Below are positions 56,171 through 64,000 of a DNA stretch of 64,000 nucleotides, piece after piece. Every line of letters begins with the position of its first letter. Position 1 is the stretch's first letter. Source of the stretch: Psychrobacter sp. Pi2-52 (GTDB lineage: Bacteria; Pseudomonadota; Gammaproteobacteria; Pseudomonadales; Moraxellaceae); contig NZ_CAJHBS010000002.1 of NCBI RefSeq assembly GCF_904846705.1, forward strand, positions 1 to 64,000, in the 5' to 3' direction. The translations under genes were made by a program, and so were the position numbers. A model generated the notes under the pieces. It was not told the DNA's origin. It did not search any database and saw nothing but the letters and a program-made list of their open reading frames with translations.

Positions 56171-56193
56171 TCGCCCTTGATGGCGATTTTTTT
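56171..56193 (+). terminator. Terminator of the tRNA cluster
   Basis: TCGCC pairs with GGCGA around a six-base loop and is followed by seven T residues. Confidence 0.85.
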
Positions 56194-56549
56194 ATGCCTA
56201 TTCGATTTTATCTCTGCATTATCTTTATAAGATTAATTAGATTGAGTTTGATAACACCTTCAATACTAGATAATCCCCCAAATTCTTATCAACACTTCCT
56301 ATAGCTTTTCCTTAAGGTCTAGCGTGACTGTGTCTACTCTATTATTGTTTAGTAATTCTAATAAGTAAATAGACATGACATTTTAAATGATGCATTATGC
56401 TTAAGTGCTATCACATCCATTATATTTAATAAAAATTATTTATTGGAGCAAGCATTGGCATAGAGGAAACTGACAGAAATTGTTATTAAGAATACTATTA
56501 TTTTTTTAAGATGAATCGTTATTAATCTGCATTATTGAGGAATTGATTG
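56194..56549. other. Intergenic region before the AraC-family gene
   Basis: About 350 strongly AT-rich bases with no reading frame, tRNA remnant or direct repeat of the tRNA ends that I can see. It should hold the promoter of the AraC-type gene. Confidence 0.5.
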
Positions 56550-57485
56550 ATGGACGCACTGAGTGTATTGCTGCAAAACGTGCATTTATTTGAGACTAAG
56601 TATTATCGTCTAAATGGCACTGGCAATTGGTCTTATTCTATTACTAGAAAAGACACCATTTTATTTTACTTAGTAATGTCTGGCGGTTTTTGCATTGATG
56701 TTGGTAATGGTCTAAGAGAAGCTCGCGCTGGCGACATGATCATGATTCCGAATGCGCACAAGCATGTGAGTTACGCACTCAATCACCATGGCGATATTGC
56801 CGAGTCGCTTGATGAACTATTGAGTAATTGCACCGAGCGTACACTTGATATCGATGGCGATGGCGACCCCAATTCTTCTTTGATACTGATCGAATGCAAA
56901 TACGACAAAGAGATGATTAATCCTCTGTTGTCAGTACTGCCACCGATATTGCCAGAGCTCAATGATGCTGCTGACGGACGGTTTGAAGTGATTGATGTAG
57001 AGATAAAGCTGCTAACACTAGAAGCTGAGCGTGAGCGTATGGGCAAAACGGCTGTAATCAATCATTGGGCAAGCATCATGATGATTGAGTGTTTGCGCGT
57101 CTATATTGAAAGCTTGCCTGAAGCCACAGAAAACTGGCTTAAAGCCATGAAGGATCCATTTTTGACCAAGGCACTAGCCGCAATGCATGGGGAACCGAGT
57201 GAAAGCTGGACCATTCATCAACTTGCAGAAGTAGCTGGGATGTCGCGTTCTAGCTTTGCACAGCGTTTCAAAGACACTGTTGGTATGCCGCCATTAACTT
57301 ATCTGATCGATTACCGCTTACGATTGGCAGCTCGCTATTTACGCTTACAGCAAAACAGTATTAGCCGTATCAGCGAGATGGTAGGTTATGCCTCAGACTC
57401 GACTTTTAGTCAGGCGTTTAAACGTGTGTATGGTGTCTCGCCAAAAGCATACCGTCAGCAGTATCGACAGAACAATCTTGCATAG
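56550..57485 (+). CDS. AraC-family transcriptional regulator with cupin N-domain
   Basis: 311 aa from the ATG at 56550, with AGGA eight bases upstream. The N-terminal half is a cupin-like sensor (F-Y-L-V-M-S-G-G-F-C-I, A-G-D-M-I-M-I-P-N). The C-terminal 100 residues are a double helix-turn-helix: L-A-E-V-A-G-M-S-R-S-S-F-A-Q-R-F-K and I-S-E-M-V-G-Y-A-S-D-S-T-F-S-Q-A-F-K. The layout fits the cupin_6 subgroup, whose members often control adjacent oxidoreductase genes. No obvious target is adjacent here. Confidence 0.9.
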   Translation: MDALSVLLQNVHLFETKYYRLNGTGNWSYSITRKDTILFYLVMSGGFCIDVGNGLREARAGDMIMIPNAHKHVSYALNHHGDIAESLDELLSNCTERTLDIDGDGDPNSSLILIECKYDKEMINPLLSVLPPILPELNDAADGRFEVIDVEIKLLTLEAERERMGKTAVINHWASIMMIECLRVYIESLPEATENWLKAMKDPFLTKALAAMHGEPSESWTIHQLAEVAGMSRSSFAQRFKDTVGMPPLTYLIDYRLRLAARYLRLQQNSISRISEMVGYASDSTFSQAFKRVYGVSPKAYRQQYRQNNLA

Positions 57486-57531
57486 CTTCAGTTGCTGTTT
57501 GTTTAAGTTATTCAAGTAAAATCTCGATTAG

Positions 57532-57570
57532 AAGCGCTAAGGTCATCTATATATCCTTGGCGCTTTTTTT
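57532..57570 (+). terminator. Intrinsic terminator after the AraC-family gene
   Basis: AAGCGCTAAGG pairs with CCTTGGCGCTT over 11 positions (one wobble) with a 12-base loop and seven T residues. Confidence 0.93.
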
Positions 57571-57805
57571 AATTTGTGAATACATATTGTTTATAAACGT
57601 TGAGTCACTCATATCTATAAGACCTTTGGTAACTTGCTATGGCTATTTTAGTTAAGGGCAGCTGACATTGAGTCTGTGTTCAGGTACTATGGGTTGATGA
57701 GTCGTCGAGACAAAAGCGTTGATGTTGTAGCGCGTTATATGTCCTTATACGATAGGCATATAAAAGGATCGAGACGATGTTTATTTTCGCTGCTGATGGT
57801 ATGTT

Positions 57806-58867
57806 ATGACTGAACCGACCGCAAAGCTAAATGCAGGAAGCAATGGCCAACAAGAGACCATTACAACTGCTAAAACAGAAAGTAATGTTGATAAAAACAC
57901 TGCTATAGAGAACCCGCATGTCAGCAAAAATGCGCCGAAAAATGAGTCGGTAGAGACACCTGATAAGGCGGCATTATTGACGATGTTTACCTTATCAGAT
58001 GCCGAGGCGGTAGCAACTGAAGCAGTAATATCTGAGTCATCCGATAGTCTTACTGTAGCTGCAAAACCTGTGGCTCAAGAAACTAATGTCGCTACGCAGC
58101 GTGTGGCGCTTTATCGTGCTCAGCATGAGCGTACTCGACTGTTATACATGGCATCTGCCAATACGCGTCCTACTTATTTAGTACAAACCCTGAAGCCGCA
58201 ATTCGCGGAATATCAGCAATATTTACTTGCGCAGCAGCTTAATAAACGTGGGTTGATGGATACGGATACGCTCGAAAGACTCTGGCAGCAGCTGCATGTG
58301 GTCGATGACATTATTGCAGATATCGTGCGTCATATGCCTGCACAGCAGCCCGCCGGTTGGCAGCTGACGACTCAAGATGGTCGCAATCCATTGTGCTTTG
58401 CTACGGTCGGTAAGTTAAAGCACGGCAAGCCAATTCGCGACCAAGGTAGCCTCAATAGTTATGTGCTTGGACATTTTGGCGTGAGTAGCTTTACCTACGA
58501 TCGAGGCTATTATATTGGTCATGTGGTTGGTTATTTATTCAGCTGTTATTATTGTGCTCACTTGTCGATCACTTATGGCGTCACAGCCCTTGGACAGCAA
58601 GTCGTGGCTGACTATGATTACGCCAGTCTTGAAACCCCGCATATGGTTAGGCTATTACAAGGTCTTGACGGTTATTGCAAAAAACGCATTTATCAGTTGG
58701 CCGTTATTTGTGCGCGCTTGAGTGTTTTCGCGAGTGATAAACGTATTGAAAGAATGCTAATCGCTGAGGTCAATGACTTTGATAAAAAGCTACAGCAGCA
58801 GCATTTGGATGTCTTATTATTACAAGGTTTAATGCCTGATAGTAATGACTCAACGCCACTGCTCTAA
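57806..58867 (+). CDS. Unrecognised protein, possibly lineage-specific
   Basis: 353 aa. The first 100 residues are polar and low-complexity. From about residue 105 a compact helical domain begins (R-A-Q-H-E-R-T-R-L-L-Y-M-A-S-A-N-T-R-P-T-Y-L). It contains G-K-L-K-H-G-K-P-I-R-D-Q-G-S-L, F-T-Y-D-R-G-Y-Y-I-G and C-Y-Y-C-A-H-L-S, with four Cys in total. There is no signal peptide; one moderately hydrophobic segment lies near residue 240. It sits 83 bases before gspF on the same strand, so a link to secretion is possible but unproven. The clean long frame argues that it is real. Confidence 0.7.
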   Translation: MTEPTAKLNAGSNGQQETITTAKTESNVDKNTAIENPHVSKNAPKNESVETPDKAALLTMFTLSDAEAVATEAVISESSDSLTVAAKPVAQETNVATQRVALYRAQHERTRLLYMASANTRPTYLVQTLKPQFAEYQQYLLAQQLNKRGLMDTDTLERLWQQLHVVDDIIADIVRHMPAQQPAGWQLTTQDGRNPLCFATVGKLKHGKPIRDQGSLNSYVLGHFGVSSFTYDRGYYIGHVVGYLFSCYYCAHLSITYGVTALGQQVVADYDYASLETPHMVRLLQGLDGYCKKRIYQLAVICARLSVFASDKRIERMLIAEVNDFDKKLQQQHLDVLLLQGLMPDSNDSTPLL

Positions 58868-58950
58868 GCGTTGAATGTCAAATTAATAAATTTCTATTAA
58901 GTCATAAATTATAACTGTCTACCTGTAAGCCTCTTAGGATATCTGTTGCC

Positions 58951-60153
58951 ATGCCTGCCTATCATTTCAAAGCGCTTGACGACCATGGCGTTGTCCAAAA
59001 AGGCTTGCTAGAAGGGGACTCTGCGCGGCAAATTCGCCAGCAGCTGCGTGATAAGCAATGGACACCCGTTGAAGTCAATCCGGTTAATGACAGACAGAGT
59101 CAGAGCAAAAACCGCTACAAAAAACCGTCTGCATACGAGCTGGCATTGCTGACACGTCAGCTATCTGTGCTACTAGCAGCGGGTATCCCACTTGAGGAAA
59201 CCTTGGCAGCGGTTGCTAAACAATCTCCAAAGACTCATATCAAATCCCTAATGCTTGCGGTACGCTCACATGTCTTGGAAGGACTCAGCTTAGCACGTGC
59301 CCTGCAACAAGCCGCTAGCTTTCCACCGTTATATATCGCTACGATTGCTGCAGGTGAAAAATCTGGTCACCTCGATCTTATCCTCAATCAGCTAGCAGAT
59401 TACACCGAAAACCGTTTTGCCCTTCAAAAGAAAATCCAAGGGGCCATGGTCTATCCAATTGTCCTGATGGTAATGGCAATAGCGGTAATTATGGGACTGA
59501 TGAGCTTCGTCGTGCCCAAAATTGTCAAAGTCTTTGAGCAGTCTGAGCAAGCGCTGCCTCTAATTACTCAAATTGTTCTCACGCTATCGAATATCATTAC
59601 TCAGTGGTGGTGGCTAATACTATTGATATTGGCAAGTACCGCATTTTTATTCTACCGTTTTGCCCAAACGCAAGCAGGTAAATTAACAATTGACAGCGTG
59701 GCGCTTAGATTGCCGATACTCGCCAGATTGTCGAAAGGGTTAAATGCTGCGCGATTTGCTAGTACCCTTGCGATACTAGTACGCTCAGGAGTCCCATTGA
59801 TTGAGGCATTACATATTGGGGCTGCGGTCACGACCAATTTGCATATCCAAAAAACCATTATCACTGCGGCTGATAGGGTTACAGAAGGCTCTAGCTTGTC
59901 TAGCCAACTAGAGAAATCTACTTACTTTCCACCGATGATGGTACAGATGATAAAAAGTGGAGAAAACTCAGGCGAGCTTGAAAATATGCTGAGCCGTGCC
60001 GCCAATATGCAGGAGGCAGAAGCAACCAATTTTATCAGTACTTTATTATCACTACTTGAACCTCTAATGCTGGTGCTGATGGGCGTAGTAGTTATGATTA
60101 TTGTGATGGCGGTTATGCTACCTATCGTTAATATGAACGATTTAGCAGGCTAA
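58951..60153 (+). CDS. gspF: Type II secretion inner-membrane protein GspF
   Basis: 400 aa, normal length. It has two T2SSF domains (residues about 68-190 and 265-390), each with the G-x-x-L family helices. Three transmembrane segments follow the pattern of PulF/PilC. Marks include L-A-L-L-T-R-Q-L-S-V-L-L-A-A-G-I-P-L-E-E and A-R-F-A-S-T-L-A-I-L-V-R-S-G-V-P. It links GspE with the pseudopilus. gspG follows after 500 bases. Confidence 0.95.
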   Translation: MPAYHFKALDDHGVVQKGLLEGDSARQIRQQLRDKQWTPVEVNPVNDRQSQSKNRYKKPSAYELALLTRQLSVLLAAGIPLEETLAAVAKQSPKTHIKSLMLAVRSHVLEGLSLARALQQAASFPPLYIATIAAGEKSGHLDLILNQLADYTENRFALQKKIQGAMVYPIVLMVMAIAVIMGLMSFVVPKIVKVFEQSEQALPLITQIVLTLSNIITQWWWLILLILASTAFLFYRFAQTQAGKLTIDSVALRLPILARLSKGLNAARFASTLAILVRSGVPLIEALHIGAAVTTNLHIQKTIITAADRVTEGSSLSSQLEKSTYFPPMMVQMIKSGENSGELENMLSRAANMQEAEATNFISTLLSLLEPLMLVLMGVVVMIIVMAVMLPIVNMNDLAG

Positions 60154-60672
60154 GTTAATTCGCTAGCCGATGATTTATCATTCTTTATGTATAGCTAGCT
60201 GCCAATCTCCAAAACCTCTATTTAGTTCTCTTTTACTCTATTTATATCACCTCACTTGCTTGCTAAGCCTTGGACTAGCTTTCTTAAGGTTTGCTTACTG
60301 TTGTATATTGTTGAACGAACGCTATTTTTGCTATGGCAAACATAAGCGCCGCGCTATAGTAAGCACGAATCAATAGTCATACAGTTGGTGTCATTCAATA
60401 TTTAGCTTCGGCTGAAATAGCAAACTCAAACTAGGCGCAGCGCTGGATAAAAATAAAACCATGGTTTATAGTGACAATAGTTTCAGAACTCATTGATATA
60501 TCATTGATGAGAGCCACAATAGAACGCCACTTTTACTATTTACATAACTGTGATGACCAAAGCGATGACTATGACTGACAAATTCCAAGTAAATATGACG
60601 CCAAAAAGTGCTATTCAGAATATGCAATCCCATTCAAATATTGTAACTGACCATAAGACCGCTTCTTCAGCT
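60154..60672. other. Intergenic region gspF-gspG
   Basis: About 520 bases if gspG starts at 60673, or 400 if it starts at 60550/60553. A 68-codon open frame at 60170-60376 has no ribosome-binding site and an unlikely composition. No terminator is obvious, so gspF and gspG could share a transcript. Confidence 0.4.
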
Positions 60673-61110
60673 ATGCGGCGCAGTGCGATAAAAAAGTCTG
60701 GTCAAGCAGGATTCACTCTTATCGAGATTATGGTCGTTATTGTGATCCTAGCCATTCTTGCTGGATTAGTGGTACCAAAAGTAGTTGGTCAAAGTGATAA
60801 GGCCCGTGTGAAAACAACTGAAACGGCGCTTGCCACTGTCTCAAATGCGTTAGATATGTATAAGGTTGATAATTCACGTTATCCGACGACCGCTCAAGGG
60901 TTAGAGGCGCTTACGACACCGCCTGCTGATGCAAAAAACTATCCTGAAGGTGGGTATATTAAAGGTGGCTATCCAACCGATGGTTGGGAAAATGAGATGC
61001 AATACGTTGCACCAGGTAGTGAAGGGCGACCTTATGATTTGTTTTCGTTAGGTGCTGATGGTCAACAAGGTGGTGAAGGTCAAGATGCGGATCTTTATGC
61101 TCAGCTATAA
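60673..61110 (+). CDS. gspG: Type II secretion major pseudopilin GspG
   Basis: 145 aa from the ATG at 60673, exactly the usual length. The frame extends to 60550, which would give a 54-residue leader. The prepilin cleavage site A-G/F-T-L-I-E-I-M-V-V is followed by a hydrophobic helix. The T2SSG domain has Y-P-T-T-A-Q-G-L-E-A-L and Y-D-L-F-S-L-G-A-D-G-Q-Q-G-G. It is processed by prepilin peptidase and forms the pseudopilus. No strong ribosome-binding site marks either start. Confidence 0.93.
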   Translation: MRRSAIKKSGQAGFTLIEIMVVIVILAILAGLVVPKVVGQSDKARVKTTETALATVSNALDMYKVDNSRYPTTAQGLEALTTPPADAKNYPEGGYIKGGYPTDGWENEMQYVAPGSEGRPYDLFSLGADGQQGGEGQDADLYAQL

Positions 61111-61204
61111 AGCTTAATAACAGACGTATAGTGAACAAATTCTGATACTAATATAGCCTTGTAGAATGAAACATTCGTTCATCCATGCACTTTCAATAAT
61201 TTAT

Positions 61205-61243
61205 AAATATCAACCAATATTCCCTTATTGGTTGATATTTTTT
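61205..61243 (+). terminator. Intrinsic terminator after gspG
   Basis: AAATATCAACCAATA pairs perfectly with TATTGGTTGATATTT (15 pairs) around a six-base loop and runs into T residues. Confidence 0.93.
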
Positions 61244-61355
61244 ATCAGTAGATAAATCGCCTACTGTTCAGTACAAGTTTGATAGTCAGTGCTATAAATA
61301 TATCTAGGCGCTCACCAAAACAGTCATCGCAAACTGCAATCAAAGGTAATCATCT

Positions 61356-61904
61356 ATGTTGATCCAACAGTCTAATAAATACTTTTCTAAAAACCTTTAT
61401 AAATTGGTTCTAACTGTTGCAAGCACTTCATTAGTAACGGTTCTGTCAATGACATCGGTCAGTGCACAAGCAGCAGGGCTAAACGACTTATTTAAAAATA
61501 GCTCCTCGGCAAAATCAAAGTTCTTACCAGTGGATGAAGCCTTTCAGGTGGTCAGTAATACCAAAGCGACTTCCAAAGGCACACGGTTGTCGATCAGTTT
61601 TGAAATTACGCCAGGGCATTATGTTTATAAGGATAAACTTACGTTGAGCTTCCCTAAAGGAATAAGCGCCACACCGTTCACTTTCAATCAATCACCAGTA
61701 TCAATCAATGATCCGACCTTTGGTCAGGTTCCTGTATTTACGCAAAGAAGCGTCATTGCAACCACGACACTGACGACGAGTAATGGTAAGGGCGCTAAAA
61801 ACGCGCCTGTTATTATTGGTTGGCAAGGGTGTGCAACCGCTGGACTATGCTACCCACCAGAAAAAGTTAAAACCAAGATAGACATTGCTGCGACACGCAG
61901 ATAA
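61356..61904 (+). CDS. Free-standing DsbD alpha-domain protein
   Basis: 182 aa. A long signal peptide ends near S-A-Q-A-A. The rest is a DsbD alpha (immunoglobulin-like) domain: F-L-P-V-D-E-A-F-Q-V, P-G-H-Y-V-Y-K-D and the redox cysteine pair in G-C-A-T-A-G-L-C-Y-P-P-E. It closely resembles residues about 45-190 of the DsbD beginning 47 bases downstream, so it looks like a tandem duplicate lacking the transporter and thioredoxin domains. It probably accepts or passes reducing equivalents in the periplasm, which is inference. Confidence 0.88.
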   Translation: MLIQQSNKYFSKNLYKLVLTVASTSLVTVLSMTSVSAQAAGLNDLFKNSSSAKSKFLPVDEAFQVVSNTKATSKGTRLSISFEITPGHYVYKDKLTLSFPKGISATPFTFNQSPVSINDPTFGQVPVFTQRSVIATTTLTTSNGKGAKNAPVIIGWQGCATAGLCYPPEKVKTKIDIAATRR

Positions 61905-61951
61905 ATATCGAGCAGATTGATTAAAATATCGGTAATAATAGGTAGCCATTC

Positions 61952-64000
61952 ATGTCCATCAAGATATCACCAAAGTCCTCATCATTTAGCGTATCTACTC
62001 ATTCGAAAAAATCACATATCTTAGCGCTTGCTATCGCTAGTGGCTCATTGCTGACAGGTTTGTCAACGACATCGACGGTACAAGCGGCAGGGTTAGGCGA
62101 CCTTTTTGGTAGTAGTGAAAGCTCATCGAAGTCAAAGTTCTTGCCAGTAGATCAAGCGTTTCAGGTAAGTACAGATAGTACCCCCGTCAAAGCAGGTACG
62201 CGGTTATCTATTAATTTCGATATCACTCCTGAACATTACGTCTATAAAAAGCAAATCAAGCTTACGCTACCCGCTGGCGTGACGGCTGCACCTTTTACCT
62301 TTAGCCAGACACCATATTCGATAGATGATTCAACATTTGGCAAGGTACTGGTATTTGACCAAGCGAATATGGTCGCTACCACCACACTGACGAACAATAG
62401 TGGCAAGAATATAGAAGACGCCGCTATCGTCGTCGGCTGGCAAGGCTGTGCAAAAGCAGGACTGTGCTATCCACCTGAAAAGATTAATACGACTGTCGAT
62501 ATTGCAGCTGCATCGACGCAGGTATCAGCAGAGAGTGGTGTGAGCTCGACCGATTCAGAGAATAGTGCGACGGCGACGTCAGAAGATATTGATTCAGTAG
62601 AACTTGATAATGCTTTGCCTGATGAGGCGCAAGCACTGACAGACGATGGGGCTATTGATTATGACCTCATTGATGACAGCGCTGTAGAGTATGATTCTTT
62701 AGATAGTAGTGCAGCGACGAATACAATTTCTGCAGCAAATAGCAGCGTAACAGGCGAGACGGCCAATAGCGAAAATACCTTGAGCAACAGTTTCGTCGAT
62801 GGCGATCCTTTTGGCTTAGCCTCTCATCCATGGCTTGCCTTGCTATTGTTGTTTTTGGCAGGTTTGGGCTTGGCACTGACCCCATGTGTATTGCCCATGC
62901 TACCTATTGTGGCCAATATCGTGGCTCGTGAGCAAAACCCAACGGTCAGACGCGGTGTCATCTTGACCACCAGTTACGCGATTGGGGTAGCGACTGCTTA
63001 TGGTATTTTGGGCGCTGTCATTGCAGTATTCGGTGAGTCTTTAGGTATTATTGGTTGGCTGCAGAATCCAATTATTCTCATTAGCTTTGCTATTGTTTTT
63101 ATACTTCTCGCACTATATATGTTGGGTCTTTTCAGTGTGCGATTACCACAAGCGATCAGTCGAAAGATGCAAGGCTTAAGCAAAGCAGGTGACAGTAAGC
63201 TTGGTAGTACAGGCGGCAGTTTAATCGCTGGGTTTTTATCAGCGCTAGTCGTGTCACCTTGTGTTTCTGCGCCATTATTTGGGGCATTATTGGCGGTCTC
63301 TACCATTGGTAGTCCGTTGCTCGGCTTTGCCGCTTTATTTATGCTAGGTTTTGGTTTATCAGCGCCGCTTATCCTAATCGGTGCTACTCAAGGCAAGATT
63401 ATGCCAAAGGCAGGCGAGTGGATGAATTGGGTTAAGCAAGGCTTTGCTTTACTACTGTTTGCCGTGGCACTGCTATTGATTGAGCGCGTCTTTATATCGC
63501 CAGTCATGCTGATGGTATGGGCATTGTGGTTTATGGTCGTGGCAACATGGGCATGGAGTTGGTTAGGTAAAGGTCGTATGCTGACCCAAGCACTAAGCCT
63601 TATCGCTGGTATTTGGGCGGCTTGCCTAATAGTTGGCGCTGCATTGGGCAATGACGATAGCTTACATCCACTAGCGTCATTGGGTGCAGCACCGATGATG
63701 GTGCAGTCAACGTCTGGTCAACCAGCGAATAGTGATAGCACCACTGATAAGACGATCACGACGCTTGCCGAGCTAGATGCCATTGTCGCAGCCAATCCGA
63801 ATGTCATTGTTGATCTGACAGCAGAGTGGTGTATTGAGTGCCGCATTATGGACAAGAACCTGTTTCATAATCGTCCAGCACAGATGCAAGATTGGCAACT
63901 AGTAAAGCTCGATATTACTGAAACGACGGCAGACTCAAAAGCCGTGTTGTCTCGTTACCAACTCTTTGGTCCACCAGCGCTACTGTATTATATTGATGGT
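61952..64000 (+). CDS. dsbD: Thiol:disulfide interchange protein DsbD (3' end beyond window)
   Basis: 683 codons seen, still open at the window edge. After a signal peptide comes the alpha domain with G-C-A-K-A-G-L-C-Y-P-P-E. A roughly 100-residue acidic, S/T/D-rich linker follows, much longer than usual. The membrane domain begins near residue 290, with transport cysteines in L-T-P-C-V-L-P-M-L-P and S-P-C-V-S-A-P. Near residue 627 the gamma thioredoxin-like domain has E-W-C-I-E-C-R. It moves electrons from cytoplasmic thioredoxin to periplasmic partners such as DsbC. Confidence 0.95.
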   Translation, partial: MSIKISPKSSSFSVSTHSKKSHILALAIASGSLLTGLSTTSTVQAAGLGDLFGSSESSSKSKFLPVDQAFQVSTDSTPVKAGTRLSINFDITPEHYVYKKQIKLTLPAGVTAAPFTFSQTPYSIDDSTFGKVLVFDQANMVATTTLTNNSGKNIEDAAIVVGWQGCAKAGLCYPPEKINTTVDIAAASTQVSAESGVSSTDSENSATATSEDIDSVELDNALPDEAQALTDDGAIDYDLIDDSAVEYDSLDSSAATNTISAANSSVTGETANSENTLSNSFVDGDPFGLASHPWLALLLLFLAGLGLALTPCVLPMLPIVANIVAREQNPTVRRGVILTTSYAIGVATAYGILGAVIAVFGESLGIIGWLQNPIILISFAIVFILLALYMLGLFSVRLPQAISRKMQGLSKAGDSKLGSTGGSLIAGFLSALVVSPCVSAPLFGALLAVSTIGSPLLGFAALFMLGFGLSAPLILIGATQGKIMPKAGEWMNWVKQGFALLLFAVALLLIERVFISPVMLMVWALWFMVVATWAWSWLGKGRMLTQALSLIAGIWAACLIVGAALGNDDSLHPLASLGAAPMMVQSTSGQPANSDSTTDKTITTLAELDAIVAANPNVIVDLTAEWCIECRIMDKNLFHNRPAQMQDWQLVKLDITETTADSKAVLSRYQLFGPPALLYYIDG

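Noticed and set aside
60170-60376. 68-codon frame between gspF and gspG
   Set aside because: No ribosome-binding site, and the composition looks like translated noncoding sequence.

Overview
The window looks like chromosomal DNA of a gammaproteobacterium of the family Moraxellaceae, most likely Psychrobacter or a close relative. The evidence is moderate-AT sequence, a wax ester synthase/DGAT gene, the lptM-lysA-dapF-xerC order, type II secretion genes scattered as single genes, and the styles of the RpoH, RpoN and BepA proteins. The species call is inference, because there is no rRNA gene in the window.

Layout. Positions 1-2900 hold the start of a leftward gene cut by the window edge. They also hold an AT-rich, tightly overlapping three-gene leftward cluster: a radical SAM enzyme, a ThiL/AIR-synthase-like kinase and a two-helix membrane protein with a degenerate NUDIX-like domain. 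This is the best candidate for an undescribed system, plausibly a nucleotide-centred defence module. From 3.2 to 15 kb there is leftward metabolism: threonine catabolism (tdh, kbl), a cell-wall amidase lipoprotein, an amino-acid permease, a MOSC protein, rsfS/nadD and pta/ackA. From 15.5 to 19.7 kb is the rightward lptM-lysA-dapF-xerC block. From 19.7 to 32 kb are a nitrilase-family amidase, rpoN-hpf, thiS, a DUF423 protein, rpoH, a TusA-like protein, bepA, yqeY, rpsU, two acidic lipoproteins (one a cytochrome c), tsaD and crcB.

From 32 to 43 kb are a possible orphan immunity gene, metR, potGHI (putrescine uptake, no binding protein nearby), carbonic anhydrase, gloA, a MscS channel, a cytochrome c'-like lipoprotein, hemF and ribA. 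From 43 to 52 kb are dxs, suhB, the wax ester synthase, thiG, gspE, a secreted RidA-like protein and a hot-dog protein. At 52.4-55.5 kb there is an McrBC-like restriction pair, next to a tRNA cluster (Pro, Arg, His) with a near-consensus promoter. The right end carries an AraC-family regulator, an unrecognised gene, gspF, gspG, a free-standing copy of the DsbD alpha domain, and dsbD itself, which runs off the window.

How the parts fit. Most genes are housekeeping (cofactor synthesis, acetate overflow, lysine/peptidoglycan precursors, alternative sigma factors, tRNA modification). gspE, gspF and gspG belong to one type II secretion machine but sit apart. Accessory content is limited to the radical SAM/ThiL-like/TM-NUDIX island, the possible Imm44-like gene, the McrBC-like pair and a few lineage-specific unknowns. 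Many intergenic junctions hold clear intrinsic terminators. I saw no CRISPR array, insertion sequence, prophage or rRNA operon.
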